Assembly: GCF_001741865.1 (NCBI RefSeq)
Contig: NZ_CP017147.1
Span: forward strand, 1,665,001-1,729,000
DNA from: Bosea vaviloviae
Lineage (GTDB): Bacteria > Pseudomonadota > Alphaproteobacteria > Rhizobiales > Beijerinckiaceae
Length of the DNA stretch: 64,000 nt
Direction: 5' to 3'
This document shows positions 26,089 through 35,676 of this stretch, piece by piece. The notes below the pieces were generated by a model that did not search any database, was not told the origin of the DNA, and saw only the letters and a program-made list of their open reading frames with translations. The translations under genes were made by a program, and so were the position numbers. Within the stretch, counting starts at the first letter, position 1. Every line of letters begins with the position of its first letter.

Positions 26089-26979
26089 TTATCCCGTCTG
26101 TTCTGTCATGAGCCGCGTCAGGCAGCTTGAAAGCGATCCGCGCCACTCAGGCAGCGTCACGCCATGGATGGTAGCAAGCTTGGTGCAATCGAGCCGCGAA
26201 TTTGCCGGGCGCGTTGCTGGTGTCGGATAATCCCTGGTCGCGATGCGCTTGACCACAACCGGGGCGGCCCCCATGGCGGCGCGTTGCGCAAAGATCGCCT
26301 CGGCGACATCGGCCCAGACGGCTTCGCCCTGGGCGCTCATATGGAAGACGCCGCGTAGGCGCCCATCCTGCGGCCGGGCCAGCAAATTCCTCGCAACAGT
26401 GAAGACGGCGTCGGCGATGTCGAGCGCATTGGTCGGACAGCCCCGCTGATCGGCGACAACGCCGATCTCGTTGCGCGTCTCGGCCAGGCGCAGCATCGTA
26501 CGGACGAAATTCTTGCCGAAGGGGCTGTAGACCCAGGCGGTGCGCAGAATGGCGTGGTCGGGGGTTGCGGCCACGACAGCCACCTCGCCGGCGAGCTTGC
26601 TGCGGCCATAAGCCGAGATCGGCCCGACCGTATCATCCTCGCGATAGGGCCGGTCCAGCGCACCATTGAAGACATAATCGGTCGAGATCTGGATCACCGG
26701 TACGCCGAGTGCAGCAGAGGCCCTGGCCACTTCGCCGGCAGCCTGCCCATTGATCAGCATCGCGGTCTCAGCCTCGCTCTCGGCGACGTCGACGGCGGTG
26801 AAGGCCGCGGCGTTGACGACGATGTCGGGGTGGCTGGCCGCAATAGTCGGGGCGATCGTCTCAAGCCGCTCCAGATCGAAGCCGGGGCGGCCGAGCGGGA
26901 TGACGACATCGCCTGCCGACGCCCGCTCCAGCATGGCGAGCACGACTTGGCCGGCCTGTCCGGTGACGGCGATCCTCAT
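26089..26979 (-). CDS. rmlD: dTDP-4-dehydrorhamnose reductase
   Basis: NAD(P)H-dependent last step of dTDP-L-rhamnose synthesis. 296 aa. MRIAVTGQAGQVVLAML is the nucleotide-binding GxxGxxG-type start, VNAAAFTAVDVAESEAETA and ISTDYVFNGALDRPY are RmlD signatures, and ISAYGRSKLAGE holds the YxxxK catalytic pair. Spacing of 6 nt on each side to rmlC and rmlA supports one transcript. Confidence 0.96.
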   Translation of the reverse strand: MRIAVTGQAGQVVLAMLERASAGDVVIPLGRPGFDLERLETIAPTIAASHPDIVVNAAAFTAVDVAESEAETAMLINGQAAGEVARASAALGVPVIQISTDYVFNGALDRPYREDDTVGPISAYGRSKLAGEVAVVAATPDHAILRTAWVYSPFGKNFVRTMLRLAETRNEIGVVADQRGCPTNALDIADAVFTVARNLLARPQDGRLRGVFHMSAQGEAVWADVAEAIFAQRAAMGAAPVVVKRIATRDYPTPATRPANSRLDCTKLATIHGVTLPEWRGSLSSCLTRLMTEQTG

Positions 26980-26985
26980 GGCGCC

Positions 26986-27543
26986 TCAGCCGAAATAGCG
27001 CGGCAGGTCGGCAAGGCGCGGATGCTTGCGGTCCTTGTCGGACAGGACGAGCCGGTCATGGGGGATGCGCCAGTCGATGCTGAGCGCTGGATCATCGAAG
27101 GCGATGCCATGGTCGTTTTGCGGGCCGTAGAGCGCGGTCACCTTGTAGAGCACTTCGGTATCGGGCTCGAGCGTGATGAAGCCATGGGCGAAGCCGACCG
27201 GAACCAGCAGCTGCTTCCAGTTCTCGGCTGAGAGCTCCACCGCAACATGGCGACCGAATGTCGGCGAGGAGGCGCGGATATCGACGGCGACGTCGAGGAT
27301 GCGGCCCTTGGCGACGCGCACCAGCTTGTCCTGCGCGAAGGGCGCCGACTGGAAGTGCAGCCCGCGCAGCGTGCCGACGGTGGCCGAGAGCGAATGGTTG
27401 TCCTGCACGAATTCGAGGTCGATGCCAGCGTCCTTGAAGCTCGCGCGGTTATAGGTCTCGGAGAAGAAGCCGCGATGATCGCCGAATTTCTTCGGCGAGA
27501 TCAGCTTCACATCCGGGATGGCGGTGGCTTCGACGCTCAACAT
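26986..27543 (-). CDS. rmlC: dTDP-4-dehydrorhamnose 3,5-epimerase
   Basis: Epimerises C-3 and C-5 of dTDP-4-keto-6-deoxyglucose. 185 aa, standard length. The catalytic His is in GTLRGLHFQSAPF, the Lys in QDKLVRVAKG and the Tyr in EVLYKVTALYGP; PVGFAHGFITLEPD is also typical. It is the canonical copy, between rmlB and rmlD. The paralog at 4922-5458 belongs to another operon. Confidence 0.96.
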   Translation of the reverse strand: MLSVEATAIPDVKLISPKKFGDHRGFFSETYNRASFKDAGIDLEFVQDNHSLSATVGTLRGLHFQSAPFAQDKLVRVAKGRILDVAVDIRASSPTFGRHVAVELSAENWKQLLVPVGFAHGFITLEPDTEVLYKVTALYGPQNDHGIAFDDPALSIDWRIPHDRLVLSDKDRKHPRLADLPRYFG

Positions 27544-27576
27544 GGGGCCGGGTCTCGATCCTGTTCGTGGCTGAAA

Positions 27577-28635
27577 TCAGGCTGCGCCGAGGCGCTCGCC
27601 ACGATAAACGCCACTGCGTATGTCTCCCCACCATCCGGAATTGGCCAGATACCATTCGACGGTCTGGCGCAAGCCGGTCTCGAAGGTCTGCTTCGGCTTC
27701 CAGCCGAGTTCGCGGCCGATCTTCCCGGCATCGATCGCATAGCGCGCATCATGGCCAGGCCGATCGGTGACATAGGTGATCAGGCGCTCGCGCGAGCCGG
27801 CCGGATCGGGCCTGAGCTCGTCGAGCAGGGCACAGATGCCCTTGACCACGTCAATATTGGCCATCTCATTATGGCCGCCGATATTATAGGTCTCGCCGAC
27901 GACGCCGTTTTGCGCCACGCTCAGCAGCGCGTCGGCATGGTCGTCAACATAAAGCCAGTCGCGCACATTCAGGCCGTTGCCATAGACCGGCAGCGGCTTG
28001 CCCTCGAGCGCGTTGATGATCATCAGCGGGATCAGCTTCTCCGGGAAGTGATACGGGCCGTAATTGTTCGAGCAGTTGGTCATCAGCGTCGGCAGGCCAT
28101 AGGTGTGGTGCCAGGCCCGCACGAGATGATCGGACGCCGCCTTCGAGGCGGAATAGGGCGAGTTGGGCTGATAGGCCGTGTCCTCGCGGAAAAAGCCCTC
28201 AGTGCCGAGCGAGCCGAAGACCTCGTCGGTCGAGATATGGTGGAAGCGGAAGGCGGCTTTGCGGGCCTCGTCGAGACCGCGCCAGTGCCGCAGCGCCTCC
28301 TGCAACAATGCGAAGGTACCGACGATGTTGGTGTCGATGAAGGCCGAGGGGCCGTCGATCGAACGGTCGACATGGCTCTCAGCAGCCAGATGCATGACGA
28401 TGTCGGGGTCGAAATCGGCGAAGATCGCGCGCATGCGCTCGCCATCGCCGATATCGGCCTGTTCGAAGCGATAGCGATTGCTCTGCGCGACCGGCGCGAG
28501 CGAGGCCAGGTTGCCGGCATAGGTCAGCTTGTCGACGACGCAGACTTGGTGCTCGGTCTCGGCGATCAGTTTTCTGACCACGGCCGAACCGATGAAGCCG
28601 GCGCCGCCGGTGACTAGGAAACGCAAAGACATCAA
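27577..28635 (-). CDS. rmlB: dTDP-glucose 4,6-dehydratase
   Basis: Oxidises and dehydrates dTDP-glucose to the 4-keto-6-deoxy sugar. 352 aa; the second Met (28632) may be the real start. [19 protein letters not shown] is the NAD-binding motif. [15 protein letters not shown] holds the catalytic Asp-Glu, [14 protein letters not shown] the YxxxK pair, and [18 protein letters not shown] is the RmlB hallmark. First gene of rmlBCDA. The 177-nt gap to the RgpF-like gene upstream could carry a promoter, but none is obvious. Confidence 0.97.
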   Translation of the reverse strand: MMSLRFLVTGGAGFIGSAVVRKLIAETEHQVCVVDKLTYAGNLASLAPVAQSNRYRFEQADIGDGERMRAIFADFDPDIVMHLAAESHVDRSIDGPSAFIDTNIVGTFALLQEALRHWRGLDEARKAAFRFHHISTDEVFGSLGTEGFFREDTAYQPNSPYSASKAASDHLVRAWHHTYGLPTLMTNCSNNYGPYHFPEKLIPLMIINALEGKPLPVYGNGLNVRDWLYVDDHADALLSVAQNGVVGETYNIGGHNEMANIDVVKGICALLDELRPDPAGSRERLITYVTDRPGHDARYAIDAGKIGRELGWKPKQTFETGLRQTVEWYLANSGWWGDIRSGVYRGERLGAA

Positions 28636-28812
28636 TCCCTGTCCCTCATCCGGCGCCAGCCGATGGAACAGCCAAAGCCGTCCTCATTCGCCGCACCGAC
28701 GAATTCTGGTGCCGACAATTCAAGTTGAACGCCTTCGTTCGCCCTGTCCAAATCAGGACGGGGCGCGGCTGTCAATCGCGTTGGTCCGCCGATGGTGAGA
28801 TCAGAAGCCCGC

Positions 28813-29826
28813 TCACTGCGGCGGAAATTTGCGCTTCAAGGGGCCGAGCTTGTGTCGGATTGGCGCCAGGCTGCGGTAAACGGCATGCATGAGCAGCCGC
28901 TTCATCCTGACGCCGCTCAACAGCAGCAGATTGCCTAAGCCTGCAATGGGCCGGCGCGTCGATGCGTAGGCATAGTCTCGGCGAATGAATGACTGCATGT
29001 CGTTGTGAGTCACGGAGATGCGCTGGATTGCCTCTATGCTCCTGCCTTGTCCGGTCACCGTGCGCTCCAAATGATCTTGGATCATTGGCACCAACTCCGG
29101 TGCGTGGCGCCCGACGATCTCGGGCCATTCAGCCAGGTCGGCGATGCGGCACGGGTTCACGCGGAGGAGCTCGATCTTGAGGAAAGGGATACCCTCATTC
29201 TCGATCAGTTCGCGCCACAGGAAATGGCTGTAGTTGGAGGACATGTGCATGGCACGGCCGGTTCGTGACAGGCCGCTGAACAGGGCGTGCAACCGGAAGC
29301 CGTGATTCAGCAATGTTTGGGACAGGCCGATCTCGCCATTGCGGATGATGTCCGTTTTGACCAGCGCGCTGAAATCCTGAGCGAACACGGCCCGGAAATC
29401 GGGATGCGCATGGACGCGCTTTTCGAGCAGGAGGAACCAGCTTTGCAGGTGACGGGCAATCTCGAGGCTTTCGATCATGCCATAGGCATCGGCCTCCACG
29501 CTGGTCAGGCGGCGTAGCGCCTCGCCGAAATCGCCGATCGGAGCATAGACGCTGTCATTGGCGATCAGGAGCTGGCCTGTGACCTGGTCGGCGTAACGCT
29601 CAAGCCCGAGCCCCCAGGATGCGAAATCATGGCCGCGATTTTCGCGCAGAATCACGTCATGGGCGACGCTTTTCAGCCGCGCCACATCGTCGGCCGACAG
29701 TTTCGAGGTCGAGATGACAACGATCGGGAAGCCTGCGTTGCGAATGGCGTGCAGATAGTGGAGGACGTAGTCGGCAACGAGGTCGTCTTTGTCGAAATGG
29801 GCGAAGAGGCAAAGCTTATCAAACAT
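28813..29826 (-). CDS. Rhamnan synthesis F (RgpF)-like protein
   Basis: 337 aa. CLFAHFDKDDLVADYVLHYL, VILRENRGHDFASWGLGLE and LLIANDSVYAPIGDF are the RgpF family pattern; RNGEIGLSQTLLNHGF follows. Probably a rhamnosyltransferase-related enzyme acting on the surface polysaccharide, which fits the adjacent dTDP-rhamnose operon. It differs from the copy at 21285-22139 in the second half, so they are paralogs rather than a recent duplication. Exact activity unknown. Confidence 0.83.
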   Translation of the reverse strand: MFDKLCLFAHFDKDDLVADYVLHYLHAIRNAGFPIVVISTSKLSADDVARLKSVAHDVILRENRGHDFASWGLGLERYADQVTGQLLIANDSVYAPIGDFGEALRRLTSVEADAYGMIESLEIARHLQSWFLLLEKRVHAHPDFRAVFAQDFSALVKTDIIRNGEIGLSQTLLNHGFRLHALFSGLSRTGRAMHMSSNYSHFLWRELIENEGIPFLKIELLRVNPCRIADLAEWPEIVGRHAPELVPMIQDHLERTVTGQGRSIEAIQRISVTHNDMQSFIRRDYAYASTRRPIAGLGNLLLLSGVRMKRLLMHAVYRSLAPIRHKLGPLKRKFPPQ

Positions 29827-29938
29827 TTAGTGGTTCTCGACAGGTGGCCGACCTTGTCCGTTGGCTGTACTGTTCATCTTGTGCGCATAGGAAGCTTTTG
29901 GCCTGTGCGCTGACTGCATTAGACTTCCTATAGACGCA

Positions 29939-29956
29939 AATGCGAAGAATCGCATT
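29939..29956. promoter_or_regulatory. Short perfect inverted repeat in a divergent gap
   Basis: AATGCGA, AGAA, TCGCATT: perfect 7-nt arms around a 4-nt spacer, in the 250-nt gap between the leftward RgpF-like gene and the rightward NAD synthase gene. It could be an operator or a small hairpin. No known repressor motif is recognised. Nothing else firm is seen in the gap. Confidence 0.25.
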
Positions 29957-30076
29957 GTCTTCTTGGCGATTGATATCCTGCGCCTCCCCAGCGCTCGGGG
30001 CTCTTGCCCGGCCGCTCCTGCCTGCGCGATAAGATAGTCGGCCTTGGGCTCTCCGCCTTGGCGGATTGGATCGGCG

Positions 30077-32113
30077 ATGAGTTTCTTCAACATCCACACC
30101 CATGGCTTCGTGCGCATCGCCTGCGCTGCGCCGCGCCTGAAGGTTGCCGATCCCGCCTTCAATGTCGCCGAGACGGTCCGTCTGCTGCGCCGCGCCGATG
30201 CGCAGGGCGCTTCGCTTGCGCTGTTTCCGGAGCTTGGCATCAGCGCCTATGCGATCGACGACCTTCTGCAGCAGAACGCGTTGCTCGATGCCGTGCTGGC
30301 CGCGCTTGGGGTGTTGGTCGAGGAGAGCCGTTCGCTACAGCCGGTCGCCATTGTCGGAGCGCCGCTGCGCATCGACGGGCGGCTGTTCAATTGCGCGATT
30401 GCGATCCATCGCGGCCGTATCCTTGCCGCCGTGCCGAAGACCTATCTGCCGAACTACCGCGAATTCTATGAGCGCCGGCAGTTCGCCTCGGGCGAGCGTG
30501 CGGCGGTGGAAAGCGTCGTGCTCAGCGGCCAGGATGTGCCCTTCGGCACGGACATCCTGTTGAAAGCCTCCGATATCGCCGATTTCACGATCCATATGGA
30601 GATCTGCGAGGACGTCTGGACGCCGGTGCCGCCGAGTTCGTTTGCGGCGCTGGCAGGCGCGACCGTGCTGCTCAATCTCTCCGCCAGCAATGTCACCATC
30701 GGCAAGTCCGATTGGCGTCATGCCTTGTGCAAGGCCCATTCCGGCCGGTGCATCGCGGCCTATGCCTATTCCGCGGCGGGCCCTGGCGAATCCACCACAG
30801 ATCTCGCCTGGGACGGCCAGGCGATGATCTATGAGAGCGGGGTGCTGATGGCCGAGGCCGAGCGCTTCGCCGCCGAGCCGCAGCTCATCGTCGCCGATAT
30901 CGATCTCGAGCGGCTGGTGATGGACCGCATCCGCCAGAACACCTTTGGCGACAATGCCGATGCGCTGCGCGACCGGTTGAATTTCCGCACCATCAGCTTC
31001 GAGCTCGCTCCCGACCGCGTCTCCGATCTTGGCCTCGAGCGCACTATCGAGCGCTTCCCCTTCGTGCCGAGTGATGATGCGCGGCTGAACGAGCTCTGCT
31101 TCGAGGCCTACAACATCCAGTCGCATGGCCTGCGCAAGCGGCTGGAGAGCGCACGCGTCGAGAAGATCGTCATCGGCGTCTCCGGTGGCCTCGATTCGAC
31201 GCAGGCCCTGATCGTCGCCGCGCAGACCTTCGATGCGCTCGGCTTATCCCGCAGCAACATCCTCGCCTACACATTGCCGGCCTTTGCCACGAGCAAGGGC
31301 ACCAAGGCCAATGCCTGGCGGTTGATGACGGCGCTTGGTGTCTCCGCGCAGGAAATCGACATGACGCCGGCCTGCCGGCAGATGCTGGTCGATATCGGTC
31401 ACCCCTTTGCCAAGGGCAAACCCGTCTACGACATCACCTTCGAGAACGTGCAGGCGGGCGCGCGCACCTCCGTCCTGTTCCGCCTTGCCAACCAGAATAA
31501 CGGGCTCGTGCTCGGCACGGGCGATCTCTCGGAACTGGCGCTTGGCTGGTGCACCTATGGCGTCGGCGACCACATGTCCCATTACAACGTCAACGGTTCG
31601 GTCTCGAAGACCCTGATCCAGCATCTGATCCGCTGGGTGGCGCAATCGCAGCGCTTCGGTGCGGATGCTTCGGCCGCGATGCTGGACATCCTTGCGACCG
31701 AGATCTCGCCCGAGCTCGTGCCGGGCAAGGGCGACGGACCGAGCCAGAGGACCGAGGATTTCGTCGGTCCCTATGCGCTGCAGGACTTCAACCTGTTCTA
31801 CATCACCCGCTTCGGTTTCCGGCCGAGCAAGGTCGCCTTCCTCTCGCAGCACGCCTGGTCGGATGCCGGGCGCGGCGACTGGCCGCCCAATATCGAGGCG
31901 GATAAGCGGGTCGCCTATGACCTGCCGGTGATCAAGCGCTGGCTCACCGTCTTCGTGCGGCGCTTCTTCGAGACAAGCCAGTTCAAGCGCTCGGCCGTGC
32001 CCAATGGTCCGAAGGTGTCCTCGGGCGGCTCGCTGTCGCCGCGCGGGGATTGGCGGGCGCCGAGCGATGCATCGGCCGCCGCCTGGCTCGTGGATCTCGA
32101 TCGCATTCCGTGA
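30077..32113 (+). CDS. nadE: Glutamine-dependent NAD(+) synthase
   Basis: Amidates nicotinic acid adenine dinucleotide to NAD using glutamine nitrogen. 678 aa from ATG 30077; an upstream frame from 30044 adds only 11 unlikely residues. The N-terminal nitrilase-type glutaminase has the Glu-Lys-Cys triad in [28 protein letters not shown] and HMEICEDVW. The C-terminal synthetase has the PP-loop [17 protein letters not shown] (about residue 365) and [19 protein letters not shown]. Length and order match the two-domain bacterial enzyme. It is a housekeeping gene at the edge of the polysaccharide locus and appears monocistronic. Confidence 0.97.
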   Translation: MSFFNIHTHGFVRIACAAPRLKVADPAFNVAETVRLLRRADAQGASLALFPELGISAYAIDDLLQQNALLDAVLAALGVLVEESRSLQPVAIVGAPLRIDGRLFNCAIAIHRGRILAAVPKTYLPNYREFYERRQFASGERAAVESVVLSGQDVPFGTDILLKASDIADFTIHMEICEDVWTPVPPSSFAALAGATVLLNLSASNVTIGKSDWRHALCKAHSGRCIAAYAYSAAGPGESTTDLAWDGQAMIYESGVLMAEAERFAAEPQLIVADIDLERLVMDRIRQNTFGDNADALRDRLNFRTISFELAPDRVSDLGLERTIERFPFVPSDDARLNELCFEAYNIQSHGLRKRLESARVEKIVIGVSGGLDSTQALIVAAQTFDALGLSRSNILAYTLPAFATSKGTKANAWRLMTALGVSAQEIDMTPACRQMLVDIGHPFAKGKPVYDITFENVQAGARTSVLFRLANQNNGLVLGTGDLSELALGWCTYGVGDHMSHYNVNGSVSKTLIQHLIRWVAQSQRFGADASAAMLDILATEISPELVPGKGDGPSQRTEDFVGPYALQDFNLFYITRFGFRPSKVAFLSQHAWSDAGRGDWPPNIEADKRVAYDLPVIKRWLTVFVRRFFETSQFKRSAVPNGPKVSSGGSLSPRGDWRAPSDASAAAWLVDLDRIP

Positions 32114-32277
32114 TGCGTGCTGACGACGCGCCCGCTGGGCGCCGATCAGGGTAGCTCTCCTGAGTGGGAGGCTTTCGGCTGCGCGCGCTTTGCCCTTGTG
32201 CAGCGCAATGCTAGACCCCTTGGAAATTCTGACCAGCCGCCGGGACTGACCGGTGCGCGGTGTTTGGGAGATGGTGG

Positions 32278-33582
32278 ATGCGCCTTGTCATGGTGGGGGC
32301 GGGCTATGTCGGCCTTGTTTCGGGTGTCTGCTTCGCCGATTTCGGCCATGACGTGGTTTGCGTCGACAAGGATCCCGCCAAGATCGCGCGGCTGAAGAAC
32401 GGCGAGGTGCCGATCTTCGAGCCGGGTCTCGATACGATGCTCGAGGCGAATATGCGCGCCGGGCGTCTCTCCTTCACCACCGATCTCACTGAGGCGGCGC
32501 GCGATGCCGATGCGATCTTCATCGCGGTCGGCACCCCGACGCGTCGTGGCGACGGCCATGCCGATCTGACCTATGTCTATGAGGCGACCCGCGAGATCGC
32601 CGTGCTCGCCGCGGAGAATGCCGTCATCGTCACCAAATCGACGGTGCCGGTCGGCACCGGCGACGAGGTCGAGCGGATTCTGCGCGAGATCCGCCCCGGA
32701 GCCAATATCAGCGTCGTCTCCAACCCCGAATTCCTACGCGAGGGCGCGGCGATCGAGGATTTCAAGCGTCCTGACCGGATCGTCATCGGCACCGACAGCG
32801 ACCATGCCCGCTATGTCATGACCGAGATCTATCGCCCGCTCTATATCAACCAGGGCCCGTTGCTCTTCGTCAGCCGCCGGACCTCGGAGCTGATCAAATA
32901 CGCCGCCAACGCCTTCCTCGCGATGAAGATCACCTTCATCAACGAGATGGCCGATCTCTGCGAGAAGCTCGACGCCGATGTCCAGGACGTGGCGCGCGGC
33001 ATCGGCCTCGATAATCGCATCGGCGCGAAATTCCTCCATGCCGGTCCCGGCTATGGCGGCTCCTGCTTCCCGAAGGATACGCTCGCTCTGGTCAAGACCG
33101 CCCAGGACGCAAACAGCCCGACCCGCCTGATCGAGACGGTGGTCGAGGTCAACAGCAGGCGCAAGAAGCGCATGGCCGAGAAGATCATCGCGGCTTGCGG
33201 CGGCTCGGTCGCCGGCAAGCGCATCGCCGTGCTGGGGCTGGCCTTCAAGCCCAACACCGACGACATGCGCGATGCGCCCTCCCTCGACATCATCCCGGCC
33301 TTGCAGGCGGCAGGAGCGGAGGTCATCGCCTATGACCCCGAGAGCATGGAACAGGCGCGCCAGGTCCTGAATGTCGGCTTCGCCGAGGGGCCCTATGACT
33401 GTATCGAGGGGGCCGACGCTTTGGTGATCATCACCGAGTGGAACGCCTTCCGCGCGCTCGATCTGAAGCGCGTCAAGGCGTCCCTGAAGAGCCCGGTCGT
33501 GGTCGACCTGCGCAACATCTACCGGCCGCAGGAGATGAAGGCGCTGGGCTTCACCTATCACGGCATCGGCCGCGGCGCCTGA
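32278..33582 (+). CDS. ugd: UDP-glucose 6-dehydrogenase
   Basis: Oxidises UDP-glucose to UDP-glucuronate in two NAD-dependent steps. 434 aa from ATG 32278, preceded by GGGAG. MRLVMVGAGYVGLVSGVCFA is the NAD-binding motif, the catalytic Cys is in GPGYGGSCFPKDTLAL, and VTKSTVPVGTGDEVERI and LGLAFKPNTDDMRDAPS are family hallmarks. Supplies uronate for exo- or capsular polysaccharide. It sits 164 nt after nadE in a gap without a visible terminator, so read-through is possible. Confidence 0.95.
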   Translation: MRLVMVGAGYVGLVSGVCFADFGHDVVCVDKDPAKIARLKNGEVPIFEPGLDTMLEANMRAGRLSFTTDLTEAARDADAIFIAVGTPTRRGDGHADLTYVYEATREIAVLAAENAVIVTKSTVPVGTGDEVERILREIRPGANISVVSNPEFLREGAAIEDFKRPDRIVIGTDSDHARYVMTEIYRPLYINQGPLLFVSRRTSELIKYAANAFLAMKITFINEMADLCEKLDADVQDVARGIGLDNRIGAKFLHAGPGYGGSCFPKDTLALVKTAQDANSPTRLIETVVEVNSRRKKRMAEKIIAACGGSVAGKRIAVLGLAFKPNTDDMRDAPSLDIIPALQAAGAEVIAYDPESMEQARQVLNVGFAEGPYDCIEGADALVIITEWNAFRALDLKRVKASLKSPVVVDLRNIYRPQEMKALGFTYHGIGRGA

Positions 33583-33617
33583 CGGCTCAGTGCAGGACGC
33601 TTGCCGTCATTCTCGGC

Positions 33618-33680
33618 TCTTCGCGGAGTTTATGCTTGGGCCGACCGAAGGTCGGACCCGAGGGCGAAGCTCCGGATGAC
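33618..33680. repeat. Dispersed intergenic repeat, copy 1
   Basis: About 63 nt beginning TCTTCGCGGAGTTTATGCTT and containing the palindromic core CCGACCGAAGGTCGG. The same sequence, with three substitutions and a one-base gap, recurs at 62266-62329. This copy lies downstream of ugd. Confidence 0.85.
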
Positions 33681-33747
33681 CAGCGGGGCGCATCGGCTTG
33701 TCCCGAAAACCGGTTCCCACGGAGCCGATGCCCTGAGCCAAGAAAAA

Positions 33748-33771
33748 GCCCGCGGCATCGCTGCCGCGGGC
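33748..33771. terminator. Rho-independent terminator, probably bidirectional
   Basis: A perfect 10-nt stem, GCCCGCGGCA and TGCCGCGGGC, with a TCGC loop. It is followed by TTTA on the plus side and preceded by AAAAA, so it can end ugd transcription rightward and the transporter operon leftward. It lies between the two convergent genes. Confidence 0.85.
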
Positions 33772-33799
33772 TTTATGTTCTTCACGGAGCTCAGAAAGC

Positions 33800-35653
33800 T
33801 CAGGCGGCGATGCCCTGCACGGTGGGCTTCGCCCACTCCTCGCCCCAGATCATCACGGCATGGCCGGGCGAGACTTCGCGGAACTGCCGGATCGGCGGGA
33901 TATAGTCGGCCGCGCGCACCGGGCTCCTGATCTCGTCGTTTGAAACCGGGTTCTTCTCGTGACGGCGCGTCGGATCGGCGATCGGCACGGCGGCCAGCAG
34001 GCGCTTGGTGTAGGGGTGCTGCGGATTGCCGAAGATTGCCTCGCGCGGCCCGATCTCGACGATCTCGCCGAGATACATCACCGCGACGCGATGGCTCACC
34101 CGCTCCACCACCGCCATGTCGTGCGAGATGAAGAGATAGGCGAGCTTCATCCTGGCCTGGAGCTCGAGCATCAGGTTGATCACCTGCGCCTTGACCGAGA
34201 CGTCGAGAGCCGAGACCGATTCATCCGCCACGATCAGGCGCGGCTCGACTGCGAGCGCACGCGCGATGCAGATGCGCTGGCGCTGGCCGCCCGAAAATTC
34301 ATGCGGGAAGCGGCTCGCCATGTCGGGTTGCAGGCCGACGCGGCGCAGCAGTTCAGCGACCTTGTCGCGCGCTTCCGAGCGGGTCGCGAGCTTGTTGATC
34401 AGCAGGGGTTCCGCGATCGCCGCACCGACATTCATGCGCGGGTTCAGGCTGGCGAAGGGGTCCTGGAAGATCATCTGCATGCGCTTGCGCTGCTCGCGCA
34501 GGTCATGCTGGTTCAGCTTGAGGACATCGACGCCGTCGAGCAGCACGGAGCCCGCCAGCGGCTCGATCAGGCGCATCACCGAGCGCCCGGTCGTCGACTT
34601 GCCGCAGCCGGACTCGCCGACCAGCGCCAGGGTCTCGCCGGCCTGCACGCTGAAGGAGACGTTCTCGACCGCATGGACGCGGCCCTGGACCTTGCCGAGC
34701 AGGCCGGAGCGGATCTCGAAGCGCGTGGTCAGATTGCTGACCTCGATCACCGGGCGCTCGCTCGCCTCCACCGTATCGGGCGTCTCGGTCGGCACGTCGG
34801 ATTCGCCGGTCAGGCGATCGACCACGGGGAAGCGCATCGGCCGCTTGCGCCCTTCCATCGAGCCGAGCTTCGGCACCGCCGAGAGCAGGGAGCGCGTATA
34901 GGGGTGGTGGGCGCGGGCGAAGATGTCCTCCGTCGTGCCGGTCTCGACCGCCTCGCCATTATACATCACCACCGTGCGGTCGGCGATTTCGGCGACGACG
35001 CCCATGTCGTGAGTGATGAAGAGGACGGACATGCCTTCCTCCTCCTGCAGCAGCTTGATCAGCTCCAGGATCTGCGCCTGGATCGTCACGTCGAGCGCGG
35101 TCGTCGGCTCGTCGGCGATCAGGAGCTTGGGCTTGCAGGCCAGCGCCATGGCGATCATAACGCGCTGGCGCATGCCGCCCGAGAAGCGGTGCGGATATTC
35201 GTGGAAGCGCGACTTCGCCGCCGGAATGCGGACCTTCTCCAGCAGGCGGATCGTCTCGGCTTCGGCCGCCGAACGCGACAGGTTGCGATGCAGGATCAGC
35301 GCCTCGGCGATCTGGAAGCCGATGGTCAGCACCGGGTTGAGCGACGTCATCGGCTCCTGGAAGATCATCGCGATGTCGTTGCCGCGGATCTTTCGCATGT
35401 CGGGGTCGGGCAGGGTCAGCAATTCCTGGCCGCTCAGCTTGATCGAGCCCTCGATGCGGCTGTTGCCCGATGGCGTCAATCGCATGATCGAGAGCGCGGT
35501 CACTGATTTGCCTGAGCCCGATTCACCAACGACCGCCAGCGTCTCCTTCGGTGCGATGTCGAAGGAGACATTCCGCACGACCGGCTTCCACAGACCCTCG
35601 ACGCGGAAGGACGTCGTCAGGTTGCTCACGGACAGAATGGGAGGGGTTGTCAT
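33800..35653 (-). CDS. Dipeptide/oligopeptide ABC transporter, fused double ATP-binding protein
   Basis: 617 aa with two ATPase domains, equivalent to DppD and DppF in one chain. Domain 1 (about residues 5-260): GESGSGKSVTALS (Walker A), [15 protein letters not shown] (signature), [13 protein letters not shown] (Walker B). Domain 2 (about 305-560): GESGCGKSTTGRS, FSGGQRQRICIARAL, LIVADESVSALDV. An oligopeptide-type C-terminal segment with HPYTKRLLAAVP follows. Last gene of the leftward operon SBP-permease-permease-ATPase. Powers uptake of a peptide or similar solute; substrate unknown. Confidence 0.94.
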   Translation of the reverse strand: MTTPPILSVSNLTTSFRVEGLWKPVVRNVSFDIAPKETLAVVGESGSGKSVTALSIMRLTPSGNSRIEGSIKLSGQELLTLPDPDMRKIRGNDIAMIFQEPMTSLNPVLTIGFQIAEALILHRNLSRSAAEAETIRLLEKVRIPAAKSRFHEYPHRFSGGMRQRVMIAMALACKPKLLIADEPTTALDVTIQAQILELIKLLQEEEGMSVLFITHDMGVVAEIADRTVVMYNGEAVETGTTEDIFARAHHPYTRSLLSAVPKLGSMEGRKRPMRFPVVDRLTGESDVPTETPDTVEASERPVIEVSNLTTRFEIRSGLLGKVQGRVHAVENVSFSVQAGETLALVGESGCGKSTTGRSVMRLIEPLAGSVLLDGVDVLKLNQHDLREQRKRMQMIFQDPFASLNPRMNVGAAIAEPLLINKLATRSEARDKVAELLRRVGLQPDMASRFPHEFSGGQRQRICIARALAVEPRLIVADESVSALDVSVKAQVINLMLELQARMKLAYLFISHDMAVVERVSHRVAVMYLGEIVEIGPREAIFGNPQHPYTKRLLAAVPIADPTRRHEKNPVSNDEIRSPVRAADYIPPIRQFREVSPGHAVMIWGEEWAKPTVQGIAA

Positions 35654-35676
35654 GAGGGGTGCCTTCTATGGTTGTG

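Noticed and set aside
27247..28617. 456-codon plus-strand frame opposite rmlB
   Set aside because: rmlB is complete with all catalytic motifs; the opposite frame is a shadow.
33959..35506. 515-codon plus-strand frame opposite the fused ATPase
   Set aside because: It is rich in Asp/Arg/His in a pattern that mirrors the codons of the opposite strand; the ATPase motifs are unambiguous.
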